64,000 bases of DNA, from contig NC_014507.1 of the NCBI RefSeq assembly GCF_000147875.1, positions 744,001 to 808,000 of the forward strand, in the 5' to 3' direction. Both the position numbers and the translations under genes were made by a program. Positions 18,258 through 26,303 of the stretch are shown in pieces. The stretch comes from Methanolacinia petrolearia DSM 11571. GTDB lineage: Archaea; Halobacteriota; Methanomicrobia; Methanomicrobiales; Methanomicrobiaceae. A model generated the notes under the pieces. That model had not been told where the DNA came from. It did no database searches and saw only the letters and a program-made list of their open reading frames with translations. Within the stretch, counting starts at the first letter, position 1. Each line of letters begins with the position of its first letter.

Positions 18258-18895
18258 CCGAAATACTCGATCATTTTATCGTAGAGCTCCTCTACGTTCG
18301 TCCCCTCCAGTCCGGAGATGGAAATAACCGGGTGCTGCGGGAAGGCGCTCTTGATCCTTGAAGGAGCTGCATCCGGAAGATCCGTCTTGTTTGCAACGAT
18401 AATAACAGGCAGATCCCTGCTCTCGATGATTCCGATAAGCATGATATTTACCTGGACGAAAGGATCCTGTGTTGAATCGAGCATATAGATAACCCCGTCT
18501 ATATCCTCTCTCAGCCAGTGCATGGCCTCTGCAACACCTTCCGTCGCCTCCCTTGCCCGCACGATGGCCTCGTCGGCCTCGATTCCGTACTCGAGAAACT
18601 CCTTGTAGTCGATCTTCGTCGTAACACCCGGCGTATCGACGATATCGATAGTGACCGAATTCCCCGTTTCGTCAGAGATAGTAACCCCTTCTTTTCTTCT
18701 CGCACGTCTTGTTTCGTGCGGGATCTCGCTTACAGGGCCGACGGCGTCTCCTGTCCAGTCCCTGACTATCCGGTTTGAAAGAGTTGTTTTTCCTGCATTT
18801 GGGGGCCCGTATATACCTACCCTCATCTGCTTTTTCTTCATCAGGCCCTTAAAGAACCTGGAAAATTTTTGTTTCGTTCGAATAAGAAAACTCAT
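18254..18895 (-). CDS. Era-like GTP-binding protein
   Basis: A 213-aa small GTPase. G1 P-loop GPPNAGKT (residues 30-37), G3 DTPG (87-90) and G4 NKTD (169-172) are all present. The N-terminus is basic with a short amphipathic stretch (FLIRTKQKFSRFFKGLMKKK), as for a membrane- or RNA-associated protein. No KH domain follows, so it is not a full Era protein. It heads the operon with DUF2073 and a Zn-ribbon protein; the conserved trio in euryarchaea argues for one joint but unknown function. Confidence 0.87.
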   Translation of the reverse strand: MSFLIRTKQKFSRFFKGLMKKKQMRVGIYGPPNAGKTTLSNRIVRDWTGDAVGPVSEIPHETRRARRKEGVTISDETGNSVTIDIVDTPGVTTKIDYKEFLEYGIEADEAIVRAREATEGVAEAMHWLREDIDGVIYMLDSTQDPFVQVNIMLIGIIESRDLPVIIVANKTDLPDAAPSRIKSAFPQHPVISISGLEGTNVEELYDKMIEYFG

Positions 18896-19110
18896 CTTTG
18901 TACTAACTCCAGCATATCAACTAATATTATGTAACGGTAATATTGTACATTATATACTAAATATCATGTCTCTTTTGGGAAATATATTTTCTTTGCATCG
19001 AATGAAAGGATGATTGAATAATATCCTTCAATATTTTTTCTTTTTTATGAAATGTCTTTGTCAGTATCCTTTTATAGAGACAGGGCGATAGGTTAAATTG
19101 TAGACCCTCT

Positions 19111-19134
19111 CTCTGCAGGAGTTTTCCTGCGGGG
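19111..19134 (+). promoter_or_regulatory. Leader hairpin before the first CBS gene
   Basis: GCAGGA at 19115-19120 pairs with TCCTGC at 19125-19130 around a GTTT loop, and G-T/G-C pairs can extend the stem to 19111-19134. It ends two bases before the Shine-Dalgarno GGAGGTGA (19137-19144). The position suggests an influence on translation or mRNA stability. Confidence 0.45.
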
Positions 19135-19149
19135 ATGGAGGTGAGTCAT

Positions 19150-19734
19150 GTGAGTGAAAAAAAATACGACATAATCCGATTTGAAGTCGGCGTTCCGGTA
19201 AAGGAGGCGATGAGATATAATCCCACCACAATCGGTGTCGAAGCGACTGTTGCAAAGGCCGCAGAAAAGATGTGCCGCGATGAAGTCGGAAGTTGCATAG
19301 TGCTACAGAATAACCTGCCAAAGGGTATAGTTACGGAGGAGGATATCAACTGTAAGGTTGTTGCCAAAGACAAAAAACCGAGTGAAGTACGTGTCAGTGA
19401 AATCATGAGTACCCCGTTGATCACAATTGATGTTGACAAAACCGTTGGCGATGCAACTCACATGATGGTGAAAAATAAAGTGAGAAGACTTCCTGTTGTT
19501 GAAGGGGACAAGGTCGTAGGCCTTGTAACCGTCAGGGACATTCTCTCGGTCTCAAACGCGATGAACGAGATAATGTCGGAACTGATAAAGGTCAACAACG
19601 GATATGAAAAGTCCATCACCGACGATTCTTCGACAGGGATATGTGATTCCTGCGGTATGATGAGCGACGACCTCGTCGTTGACGACGGGAGAATGCTGTG
19701 TTCGAAGTGCCGCAGGGGGGACGATGTGGATTAA
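19150..19734 (+). CDS. Two-CBS-domain protein with C-terminal zinc ribbon
   Basis: A 194-aa protein. Two CBS domains (about residues 10-70 and 75-130; VKEAMRYNPTTIGVEATV, VSEIMSTPLITIDVDKTV) form one Bateman module that usually binds adenine nucleotides or SAM. A C-terminal CDSCG...CSKCR zinc ribbon follows. The start is GTG 19150, fixed by the perfect Shine-Dalgarno GGAGGTGA six bases upstream; an ATG at 19135 lies upstream of that site and is unlikely. It is the first of three tandem CBS genes and could act as a ligand-sensing regulator. No effector domain is seen besides the ribbon. Confidence 0.9.
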   Translation: MSEKKYDIIRFEVGVPVKEAMRYNPTTIGVEATVAKAAEKMCRDEVGSCIVLQNNLPKGIVTEEDINCKVVAKDKKPSEVRVSEIMSTPLITIDVDKTVGDATHMMVKNKVRRLPVVEGDKVVGLVTVRDILSVSNAMNEIMSELIKVNNGYEKSITDDSSTGICDSCGMMSDDLVVDDGRMLCSKCRRGDDVD

Positions 19735-19871
19735 CTCCATGTGCCACCCCGATGACCTCAACAGTCCGAGGCATAAAACCGGAATATAATGTAATGCAGT
19801 TGCAGTTACTGCAGGTCTTGTATGGGCTTTTATTATGCCCCCGATCCGCAGTCTGTATGCAGAAAATAAAT

Positions 19872-19899
19872 ACGGGGAACTGCCGGGCAGTCTCCCCGT
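19872..19899 (+). promoter_or_regulatory. GC-rich hairpin before the second CBS gene
   Basis: ACGGGGA (19872-19878) pairs with TCCCCGT (19893-19899), and the inner ACTGC/GCAGT continues the stem with a single bulged C. It lies about 50 bases ahead of the ATG at 19952. It could be a terminator for the preceding gene or a leader element; no T-run follows directly. Confidence 0.45.
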
Positions 19900-19951
19900 G
19901 AAATGTGCATGATATATCCGTTTCATGTGCGAATAAAAACAGGATGGTTTA

Positions 19952-20857
19952 ATGCAAAAAAACGGCAAGAACAATATAAACTACAATAACAGACATGTCG
20001 GCGAAATTTCTACCGCTGATGTCATAACAGTCTCTCCGAGGATGAGCATCATAGGTGCCGTCGAGACGATGGCGGAGAAAGGTTTCAGGAGGCTTCCTGT
20101 AACCGATTCCGGAACCGGAAAGGTTCTCGGAATCGTCACCGCTGGCGACATCATAAATTTCATTGGTGGAGGGGAGAAATTCAACCTGGTGTCCAGGAAA
20201 CATAAGGGGAACGTAATCTCGGCTTTGAATGACAGCGTCCGCGAGATTATGAGCCCCAAGGTTCTCTCGGTAAGGGAGAACGCCCGGATACAGGAGGTTG
20301 CATCCCTGATAGTAGAGAAGAAATGCGGCGGAATCCCGATCCTTGATTCGGACGGCGCCATAAAAGGCATCGTCACCGAGAGGGACGTCTTAAAGGTAAT
20401 GAACTACCAGGACAGCCCACTCACGGTCAGGGACGTGATGACAAGATCGCCGTATATAACGTCGCCGGACAACACAGTAACAAATGTCGCAAAGGAGATG
20501 ATCTCGCATAAATTCAGGAGACTTCCCGTAGTTAGCGAAGATGTCCTTTTCGGCATAATCACGGCGATGGATATTATGAAGTATGTTGGAAACGGAGGTG
20601 TGTTCAAAAATATGGTTACGGGGGATGTCTCGGACATAATCTCGGTATCTGTAAGGGACGTCATGTCGGGAAATCTCTACACGACTTCTCCGGACGTCTC
20701 TACGAGAGACGCCGCGATACAGATGATCGAGAAGAATGTCGGTGCACTCCCGGTTATCGAAGATTCCAACCTTGTAGGGGTGATAACAGAGTTCGATGTG
20801 GTAAGGCTGCTATCGCAGTCCGGAAACGGGAATTCGTCACCTGGTAAAGATTATTGA
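19952..20857 (+). CDS. Four-CBS-domain protein
   Basis: A 301-aa protein made of four CBS domains (two Bateman modules). Each has the pattern of a phase-setting motif such as VREIMSPKVLSVREN, VRDVMTRSPYITSPD or VRDVMSGNLYTTSPD, followed by GIVT or GVIT strands. No enzymatic or DNA-binding domain is attached, so it probably acts as an adenosine-ligand sensor binding partner proteins. A weak Shine-Dalgarno (AGGATGG, about 19941-19947) precedes the ATG. The second and third genes of this cluster are both four-CBS proteins but differ enough in sequence to be old duplicates. Confidence 0.92.
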   Translation: MQKNGKNNINYNNRHVGEISTADVITVSPRMSIIGAVETMAEKGFRRLPVTDSGTGKVLGIVTAGDIINFIGGGEKFNLVSRKHKGNVISALNDSVREIMSPKVLSVRENARIQEVASLIVEKKCGGIPILDSDGAIKGIVTERDVLKVMNYQDSPLTVRDVMTRSPYITSPDNTVTNVAKEMISHKFRRLPVVSEDVLFGIITAMDIMKYVGNGGVFKNMVTGDVSDIISVSVRDVMSGNLYTTSPDVSTRDAAIQMIEKNVGALPVIEDSNLVGVITEFDVVRLLSQSGNGNSSPGKDY

Positions 20858-20871
20858 AATGAGATGAAGTG

Positions 20872-20891
20872 CCCCTGTCGTACGGCAGGGG
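20872..20891 (+). promoter_or_regulatory. Hairpin between the second and third CBS genes
   Basis: CCCCTGTCG at 20872-20880 pairs with CGGCAGGGG at 20883-20891 (one T-G pair). It begins 14 bases after the upstream stop and ends 45 bases before the next Shine-Dalgarno. No T-run follows, so an intercistronic processing or attenuation role is as likely as termination. Confidence 0.45.
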
Positions 20892-20948
20892 AGCATGAGA
20901 ACGGAAAGAGGAAAAATATAATAATATTCCCCACTGGAGGTGTTTCAG

Positions 20949-21725
20949 ATGAATGAAGATCTGTTAATAAAAGATATAATGTCAAAGCCTGTTGCCATAG
21001 CAAAATCCGCTGCAATAACGGAAGCTCTCGATAAGATGCTTGATGAGGCCGCCGATCCCCTTATAGTAACGAACAATGGGGCGGTTGTCGGGACAATATC
21101 AAGAAAGGCGATTGCCGATACGCTTGGAAGCAAAAAAACCTCTACCGTATCTCCCACGAAGATACATGTCGCAAGCGGCATCGATGAGGCGTTTACGTCC
21201 GCTTACCCGGACGAGCCCGTAGACGTGCTGGTCCCGCTGCTGCAGGAGTTCAAGATCGTCGTCATTCTCGACAGCGACCACAAGCTGATCGGAAAAGTGG
21301 ATGCGACCGACCTGTTAAAGGTTGTAAAGCCTGAAATCCCTGCGGACAAGATCATGCAGGCTCCGCACACGATTCACCCCGGCGAGAGGGTAGTCCACCT
21401 GAGGCGGCGAATGCTCGACGAAAACGTTACGAAATTCGTCGTCACCGACGAAACCGGGGTAATCGGGGTAGTGACCGAAACCGATATCGCGAAATCTCTC
21501 CGTGAGTTCCGCTCTGCAGTCGGCGACAAACACCAGGAGTATCAGGTCAGAAACCTGTTCGTCAGTGACATCATGACGTCGCCTGCGATTACCGTCGATG
21601 CCAAAACAGACATCGCCGGGATCGTCGACCTGTTGGTAAACAAGAACATCAGCTCGGTGCCTGTCGTAAACGACCAGAAACTCGTCGGCCAGATATCCAA
21701 AGAGTCGCTTATCGTGGCTCTTTAA
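20949..21725 (+). CDS. Four-CBS-domain protein
   Basis: A 258-aa protein with two CBS pairs: LLIKDIMSKPVAIAKSAA, a divergent second unit (about 60-120), then ADKIMQAPHTIHPGERVV and VSDIMTSPAITVDAKTD with the final SVPVVNDQKLVGQIS. The start is ATG 20949, set by GGAGGTG at 20936-20942 six bases ahead; a GTG at 20940 sits inside that site. It is the last gene of the CBS cluster. The T-rich run after its stop (21728-21745) and repeat element A follow, separating it from the tRNA-Ser and ribosomal genes. Confidence 0.92.
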   Translation: MNEDLLIKDIMSKPVAIAKSAAITEALDKMLDEAADPLIVTNNGAVVGTISRKAIADTLGSKKTSTVSPTKIHVASGIDEAFTSAYPDEPVDVLVPLLQEFKIVVILDSDHKLIGKVDATDLLKVVKPEIPADKIMQAPHTIHPGERVVHLRRRMLDENVTKFVVTDETGVIGVVTETDIAKSLREFRSAVGDKHQEYQVRNLFVSDIMTSPAITVDAKTDIAGIVDLLVNKNISSVPVVNDQKLVGQISKESLIVAL

Positions 21726-21746
21726 ATTTCTTTTTTTTCTTTTCGC
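21726..21746 (+). terminator. T-rich terminator after the CBS cluster
   Basis: The stretch after the stop is almost pure pyrimidine with a T8 run in the sense strand, fitting archaeal oligo-T termination. Confidence 0.5.
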
Positions 21747-21791
21747 TATTCGCTGTTTCATGTAGATATAAAAGCAATTTTCACTACTTTT

Positions 21792-22131
21792 GGCAACCCC
21801 TCGCCGCGAGCCGCACAGCAGGCCCGCGGATCGGCCCCGGCCTCGGGGCCTTTCTTGGTGATAGCCGCCCAGGGGATAGACAAGTATCCCCTGAGCGGAA
21901 AGAGTGGTAAATTCATGGCTTGTATAGAAAGAGTATACTCAAAAGCGTTCATGAAACAAAGGTTTCATGCACTGTTTCATGTATATCACAACATGATTTG
22001 CATGTAAAAGCAAATTCAACAGCCCGGGGGACCCTCGCCGGTCCCCTGGGCGTGCCGTGAGAAGATTATCTTCAGGCAAGGCCCCTGGGCAGGGGCCGTC
22101 CGGCGGTCTGGCCGCCGGTGCCGGGGTTGCC
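21792..22131 (+). repeat. Dispersed GC-rich element (family 2), copy A
   Basis: The element is bounded by exact inverted ends GGCAACCCC (21792-21800) and GGGGTTGCC (22123-22131). The left arm carries CCGCG.../...CGCGG, GGCCCCG/CGGGGCC and CAGGGGATA/TATCCCCTG hairpins. The right arm carries AGAAGATTATCTTCAGGCAAGGCC and CCGGCGG/CCGCCGG. The same arms occur at 34922-35282 and 52685-52932. The spacer between the arms holds a family 3 repeat (21952-22012). There is no open frame of note; it could be a non-autonomous mobile element or a structured RNA. The following 22132-22379 shows no gene. Confidence 0.85.
21952..22012 (+). repeat. Double-hairpin repeat (family 3), copy A, nested in family 2 copy A
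   Basis: CATGAAAC and GTTTCATG flank a short loop. Then comes CACTGTTTCATGTA, then ATCACAACATGATT forming a second small hairpin, and GCATGTAAAAG. Close copies lie at 30745-30805 and 49452-49511. In family 2 copy C the equivalent spacer lacks it, so it looks inserted here. Confidence 0.8.
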
Positions 22132-22379
22132 AGAGTAAGATGTGTAAGCAATATCTAAACGTATGTGAGGATGGGTGCTATTCCGAAATTATTTACCCAC
22201 ACAAGATCAGCAAAGAGCCATTTTTTTCTATTTCTCCTGCGTACAGAATACAGGGAAAAAAGTTCGGAGGAAAATCGTATCTTCCGCAATGCTTAATAAC
22301 GATATTGACCCATCTTTTAAAGCATATTCATGGAGCGGAACATTTCCGCGAGTGTCGTAAGATGCGTTGTTTAAAAAAA

Positions 22380-22464
22380 GTTGAGGTAGCCAAGCCTGGT
22401 ATGGCGCGGGGTTGCTAACCCCGTGTCCTTCTCGGACTCGGGGGTTCAAATCCCTCCCTCAACG
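22380..22464 (+). tRNA. tRNA-Ser (anticodon GCT)
   Basis: Acceptor stem GTTGAGG (22380-22386) pairs with CCTCAAC (22457-22463), with discriminator G. The anticodon arm CGGGGTTGCTAACCCCG reads GCT for AGC/AGU serine codons. A long variable arm (TGTCCTTCTCGGACT) marks a type II tRNA, and the T arm is GGGGGTTCAAATCCCTC. CCA is not encoded. It lies 51 bases before uS13, at the head of the ribosomal block. Confidence 0.95.
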
Positions 22465-22515
22465 CTCACAAACCGTAAATCTTACATGCAGTATGTTATA
22501 CTGAGAGGCAAATGA

Positions 22516-22962
22516 ATGGAAGAACAAGAGATAAAATACTTCGTCAGGGTAGAAAACACAGATCTTGACGGTACCAAATCTGTTCAGGTCGCGCTTACCG
22601 GTCTTGCAGGCATCGGTATGCACACTTCGGTCTCAATCGCACAGATGGCCGGTGTAGACCCGCGTGCAACCCTCGGTCTTTTGGAAGAGGATGTTGTGGA
22701 CAGAATTCGCGAGGTAGTCTCAGGCTACACCGAGAAGGTCCCTGCATGGATGCTTAACCGTCAGAAGGATGTGTACACCGGAGAGGCAAAACAGCTCCTC
22801 GGTACAGACCTTCGTATGGCTGTCGACGACGACGTCAACAGGATGAGAAAGATTCGCTGTTACCGCGGTATCCGCCACGAAACCCACCAGAAGGTCAGGG
22901 GACAGCGTACAAAATCGACAGGCCGCCACGGCGCAACCGTCGGTGTAAGCAAGAAGAAATAA
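22516..22962 (+). CDS. rps13: Ribosomal protein uS13
   Basis: Head-domain protein of the 30S subunit, touching the P-site tRNA and 50S bridges. The 148-aa length and signatures ([38 protein letters not shown] at residues about 114-136) are typical of the archaeal/eukaryotic S18e-type form. The start ATG 22516 follows a GAGAGG purine stretch. It is the first protein of the conserved S13-S4-S11-Rpo3-L18e-L13-S9-Rpo10 cluster. Confidence 0.98.
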   Translation: MEEQEIKYFVRVENTDLDGTKSVQVALTGLAGIGMHTSVSIAQMAGVDPRATLGLLEEDVVDRIREVVSGYTEKVPAWMLNRQKDVYTGEAKQLLGTDLRMAVDDDVNRMRKIRCYRGIRHETHQKVRGQRTKSTGRHGATVGVSKKK

Positions 22963-22976
22963 TCGGGTGATTTAAA

Positions 22977-23525
22977 ATGGGATATCCTGGAAAAAACCAC
23001 AAGAAATATGAAACCCCCAAGAGGCGTTTCGAGAAGACCCGTATTGAGGATGAGAACAGACTCATGATGGAATACGGTCTTCGAAACAAGAGGGAGTTCT
23101 GGAAGGCCCAGAGTACGCTTCGTAAATACAGGCGTGCAGCCCGTGACCTTCTTGCCCTTAAATCATCCGTAACGGATGAGGCGTTTATCGCAAGAAAAGA
23201 AGACGAGCTTCTCGGTCACCTCGAGAGGTACGGTCTTCTCTCCGCCGGTGCAGGCATCGGCGACGTTCTTGCCATGAAGACCGAGAACGAACTCGAGCGC
23301 AGACTCCAGACCATCGTTTACAGAAAAGGTCTCGCACGTTCGCCCAAGCAGGCCCGCCAGTTCATTACACACGGCCACATCGCCGTGAACGGCAGGAAGC
23401 TTACAATACCCGGTTACCGCGTACGCAGGTCCGAAGAAGCAGGTGTCGCATATTACGGAACATCTCCACTTACAGACACCGTACACCCTGAGCGCGAGCG
23501 CATCGTTTCTGGAGGCAGAGCATAA
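22977..23525 (+). CDS. rps4: Ribosomal protein uS4
   Basis: Primary 16S-binding protein of the small subunit body, 182 aa. The start region is [20 protein letters not shown], and the S4 RNA-binding domain lies near residues 105-165 ([33 protein letters not shown]). GGTGA at 22967-22971 precedes ATG 22977. Its stop overlaps the uS11 start by one base (TAATG), indicating coupled translation. Confidence 0.98.
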   Translation: MGYPGKNHKKYETPKRRFEKTRIEDENRLMMEYGLRNKREFWKAQSTLRKYRRAARDLLALKSSVTDEAFIARKEDELLGHLERYGLLSAGAGIGDVLAMKTENELERRLQTIVYRKGLARSPKQARQFITHGHIAVNGRKLTIPGYRVRRSEEAGVAYYGTSPLTDTVHPERERIVSGGRA

Positions 23526-23917
23526 TGGCATCCGATGAAAAGTGGGGAATCGCCCACATCTTCGCATCATTCAACAACACGGTCATAACAATAACCGATC
23601 TCTCGGGAGCCGAGACCGTGACAAAGTCCAGCGGCGGTATGGTTGTCAAACAGGCCAGAAATGAAAGTTCACCTTATGCTGCCATGCAGATGGCAACCAA
23701 TGTCGCACAGGCGGCAAAGGACAAAGGCATCGTAGGAGTTCACGTCAGGGTCCGTGCACCAGGCAGGGGCAAACAACGCAGTCCCGGTCCCGGAGCACAG
23801 GCTGCAATCCGTGCACTCGCCCGTGCGGGAATGAGAATCGGACGCATCGAAGACGTAACGCCCGTTCCACATGACAGCATCCGTGCAAAAGGTGGAAGAA
23901 GGGGCAGGAGAGTCTGA
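23525..23917 (+). CDS. rps11: Ribosomal protein uS11
   Basis: Platform protein of the small subunit, near the mRNA exit and the anti-Shine-Dalgarno region of 16S rRNA. The 130-aa protein shows the family core ([37 protein letters not shown]) and the conserved basic tail (KGGRRGRRV). It is tightly packed between uS4 and rpo3. Confidence 0.98.
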   Translation: MASDEKWGIAHIFASFNNTVITITDLSGAETVTKSSGGMVVKQARNESSPYAAMQMATNVAQAAKDKGIVGVHVRVRAPGRGKQRSPGPGAQAAIRALARAGMRIGRIEDVTPVPHDSIRAKGGRRGRRV

Positions 23918-23920
23918 TTA

Positions 23921-24745
23921 ATGGAGATTTCATTCAGCAGGCTGGACGAAGATATTGCGCGTTTTACGCTTAAGGATGCTACTCCTGCATTTGCAAATAC
24001 ATTCCGCAGGACAATGATCGGAGAAGTGCCTACACTCGCAATCGAAGACGTGCTGATATATGATAATAACAGTGCACTCTTCGATGAGATGCTGGCACAC
24101 AGGCTCGGCCTGATTCCGATCAAGACCGATCTGTCAGAATATGTGAAGAAGTCCGAATGTTCGTGCGGCGGCGAGGGATGTTCGTCCTGCCAGGCCATAT
24201 TCACACTCAGCGTTGAAGGCCCGGGTACGGTTCATTCGAGCGATCTCATACCTGCAGACCCGAGAGCCACGCCGGTAAACATGGATATACCCGTCGTCAA
24301 GCTCGAAAAGGACCAGAAGGTCGTTCTCGAGGCCCGTGCAGAACTCAATATTGGGGATGAACATGCAAAATGGGAACCCACTCTCGCATGCGGCTACAAG
24401 GCGTATCCTGTCATCACAATCGATGACCGTTGTGACGCCTGCGGCAACTGTGTCGAAGAGTGCCCGCGCAATGTTCTCAGGGTCGGCAAAAAATCGGTCG
24501 AGATAGCCGACGGAAAACTCGAGGACTGTTCGATGTGCCGTCTCTGTGAGAAGGCATGTATGGCGAGCGGAATCGGTGACAGACCGGCAATAAGCGTTAA
24601 ACCAGACAATACAAGGTTTTTATTTGTCGTCGAAAGCGACGGGTCGCTCCCCGTGAAGGAGATCATGACCTGCGCATTAGGAATAATGAAGGACAAATCC
24701 GACAGCCTGGTGGATGTATTAAACGAGATATCCGGAGCGATCTGA
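23921..24745 (+). CDS. rpoD: DNA-directed RNA polymerase subunit D (Rpo3) with Fe-S domain
   Basis: Alpha-like assembly subunit of archaeal RNA polymerase, 274 aa. The N- and C-terminal parts form the dimerisation domain (FANTFRRTMIGEVPTLAIED). The inserted domain at about residues 165-215 is ferredoxin-like with CDACGNCVEECP and CSMCRLCEKAC, enough Cys for two clusters. The Fe-S cluster is thought to stabilise the subunit and its pairing with Rpo11. An additional Cys-rich segment (CSCGGEGCSSC) at residues 84-94 is also present. It starts 3 bases after uS11. Confidence 0.97.
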   Translation: MEISFSRLDEDIARFTLKDATPAFANTFRRTMIGEVPTLAIEDVLIYDNNSALFDEMLAHRLGLIPIKTDLSEYVKKSECSCGGEGCSSCQAIFTLSVEGPGTVHSSDLIPADPRATPVNMDIPVVKLEKDQKVVLEARAELNIGDEHAKWEPTLACGYKAYPVITIDDRCDACGNCVEECPRNVLRVGKKSVEIADGKLEDCSMCRLCEKACMASGIGDRPAISVKPDNTRFLFVVESDGSLPVKEIMTCALGIMKDKSDSLVDVLNEISGAI

Positions 24746-24746
24746 T

Positions 24747-25109
24747 ATGAAGAAAGATATTAAGACAAATCCGCGTTACACTGCCCTGATCTCATCATTA
24801 AAGGAAGCATCCCGTTCAGGCGATGCGAAGGTCTGGCGCGAGATCGCGAGAAGACTTGAGGCCCCGAGCCGCAACTACGCCGAGGTAAACCTCAGCAAGA
24901 TCAACAGGTACGCCCGCGAAGGCGAGACCGTGATCATACCCGGCAAGGTTCTCGGAAGCGGAGCACTGACAAGGGGAGTGAAGGTTGCCGCGCTCAATTT
25001 CAGCGGGGCTGCAGCAGACAAGATCAAAGCTGCCGACGGAACCTGTATGACTATTGAGGACCTCGTGAAGACGAATCCCGAGGGAAAACTTGTAAGGATA
25101 CTGAGGTGA
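24747..25109 (+). CDS. rpl18e: Ribosomal protein eL18
   Basis: Archaeal/eukaryotic large-subunit protein related to bacterial L15, 120 aa. Signatures are [18 protein letters not shown] at the start and [20 protein letters not shown] in the middle. It starts one base after the rpo3 stop and its end overlaps the purine-rich leader of uL13, so it is part of the continuous operon. Confidence 0.96.
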   Translation: MKKDIKTNPRYTALISSLKEASRSGDAKVWREIARRLEAPSRNYAEVNLSKINRYAREGETVIIPGKVLGSGALTRGVKVAALNFSGAAADKIKAADGTCMTIEDLVKTNPEGKLVRILR

Positions 25110-25114
25110 GGAGA

Positions 25115-25537
25115 ATGGTTACAGTAATCGATGCAACAGACCTGCGCCTTGGAAGACTCGCGAGCCTTGTAGCCAAGAGATGCCTTGAGGGAGAGGAGAT
25201 CGCGATCGTCAATGCGGAAGCTGCCGTAGTTACAGGTGCAAAGGCACGTGTTCTGGCAGACTACGACGTGAAGAGAAAGCGCGGCTCACGCGAAGGCGGA
25301 CCGTTCTTCCCGAGAAGACCCGACCACATCATAAAGCGCACGATCAGGGGCATGCTTCCTTACAAGAGGCAGCGTGGTGTTGAGGCTTTCAAGAGAGTAA
25401 AGGTATATGTCGGCGTCCCGAACGAGTTTGCCAACTCTGAATTCGAGGTCATCGACTCTGCCCACGTTGAGTCCCTGTCGACTCCCAAGTACGTGAAGAT
25501 CGGAACGATCAGCGAAACGCTGGGAGCAAAATTCTAA
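25115..25537 (+). CDS. rpl13: Ribosomal protein uL13
   Basis: Large-subunit assembly protein, 140 aa from ATG 25115 ([17 protein letters not shown]). An upstream in-frame GTG at 25106 would add three residues but overlaps the GGTGAGGAG ribosome site, so ATG is preferred. The family core [20 protein letters not shown] (about residues 66-85) is plain. It is followed after 15 bases by uS9, the usual partner. Confidence 0.97.
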   Translation: MVTVIDATDLRLGRLASLVAKRCLEGEEIAIVNAEAAVVTGAKARVLADYDVKRKRGSREGGPFFPRRPDHIIKRTIRGMLPYKRQRGVEAFKRVKVYVGVPNEFANSEFEVIDSAHVESLSTPKYVKIGTISETLGAKF

Positions 25538-25552
25538 CCGGGGTAAAGATTT

Positions 25553-25954
25553 ATGTCAAAGATTATCAATACAAGCGGAAAGAAGAAGACCGCCGTTGCC
25601 AGGGCGACCGTAAAGGAAGGAAAAGGAAGGATCCGCATCAACTCGGTTCCCCTTGAAATCTACGGGACAGAACTTTCAAGGCTGAAGATTTCAGAACCCC
25701 TTCTCCTTCTCCCCGGCATAACCGACGAGATCGACATCAGTGTCGAGGTTCAGGGCGGCGGCTACATGGGACAGGCAGACGCTATCAGAACTGCAATAGG
25801 CCGCGGTATCCTTAACTGGTATAACGACCCCAAGATTAAGGACGCATATCTTGCATATGACAGGACTCTTCTTGTCAATGACTCCCGCCAGAAAGAGGCG
25901 AAAAAGCCTCACGGACGCGGTGCAAGAAAGAAATTCCAAAAGTCTTATCGTTAG
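25553..25954 (+). CDS. rps9: Ribosomal protein uS9
   Basis: Small-subunit head protein whose C-terminal tail reaches the P-site tRNA anticodon. 133 aa, with GKKKTAVARATVKEGKGRI at the start and the conserved basic tail GRGARKKFQKSYR, ending in the tRNA-contacting Tyr-Arg. It lies between uL13 and rpo10 in the archaeal order. Confidence 0.98.
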   Translation: MSKIINTSGKKKTAVARATVKEGKGRIRINSVPLEIYGTELSRLKISEPLLLLPGITDEIDISVEVQGGGYMGQADAIRTAIGRGILNWYNDPKIKDAYLAYDRTLLVNDSRQKEAKKPHGRGARKKFQKSYR

Positions 25955-25987
25955 GATGGCTAAAATATAAGGGAGAGATCAGGCTCA

Positions 25988-26176
25988 ATGATACCAGTCA
26001 GATGTTTTACCTGTGGAAAAGTGATTTCCACCGAGTATGAAGAGTATAAGAAGAGATTGGAAGCTGGTGAGGATATCAGGGAGATTCTGGATGATCTCGG
26101 CCTTGAGCGTTACTGCTGCAGGAGAATGCTGCTTTCGCACAAGGAGATCATTGACGATCTCAACCCTTATCAATAA
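25988..26176 (+). CDS. rpoN: DNA-directed RNA polymerase subunit N (Rpo10)
   Basis: A 62-aa zinc-binding core assembly subunit. Cys6, Cys9 (CFTC) and the adjacent Cys43-Cys44 pair ([11 protein letters not shown]) form the atypical zinc site of the RPB10 family. The start [11 protein letters not shown] is invariant in archaea. The stop is only 8 bases before a tRNA-Pro gene embedded in the operon. Confidence 0.98.
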   Translation: MIPVRCFTCGKVISTEYEEYKKRLEAGEDIREILDDLGLERYCCRRMLLSHKEIIDDLNPYQ

Positions 26177-26184
26177 ATTTAGGA

Positions 26185-26257
26185 GGGGTCGTGGGGTAGC
26201 CTGGAATCCTATGGCGTTCGGGATGCTGTGACCTGAGTTCGAATCTCAGCGACCCCA
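26185..26257 (+). tRNA. tRNA-Pro (anticodon CGG)
   Basis: Acceptor stem GGGGTCG (26185-26191) pairs with CGACCCC (26250-26256), discriminator A. The T arm is CTGAGTTCGAATCTCAG. The anticodon loop reads TTCGGGA with anticodon CGG (CCG codons). The anticodon stem TGGCG/TGCTG contains several G-T pairs and is weaker than usual. It sits between rpo10 and rpo6 on the same strand, so it must be cut from, or transcribed within, the protein-coding operon. CCA is not encoded. Confidence 0.88.
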
Positions 26258-26303
26258 TTTTCCAAAAATTTAAATGTTCTTAAGAAGTTCTGTGGAATTA
26301 AAG

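Noticed and set aside
17460-18895. Replication origin next to the Oap-like operon
   Set aside because: No Orc1/Cdc6 gene and no set of origin-recognition-like repeats is visible on either side.
21792-22131. Family 2 element as a CRISPR array
   Set aside because: Only two unlike arms per copy and no short regular repeat-spacer periodicity; no cas gene is in the window.
22140-22418. 92-codon open frame upstream of and across tRNA-Ser
   Set aside because: It runs into the tRNA and has no protein-like pattern.
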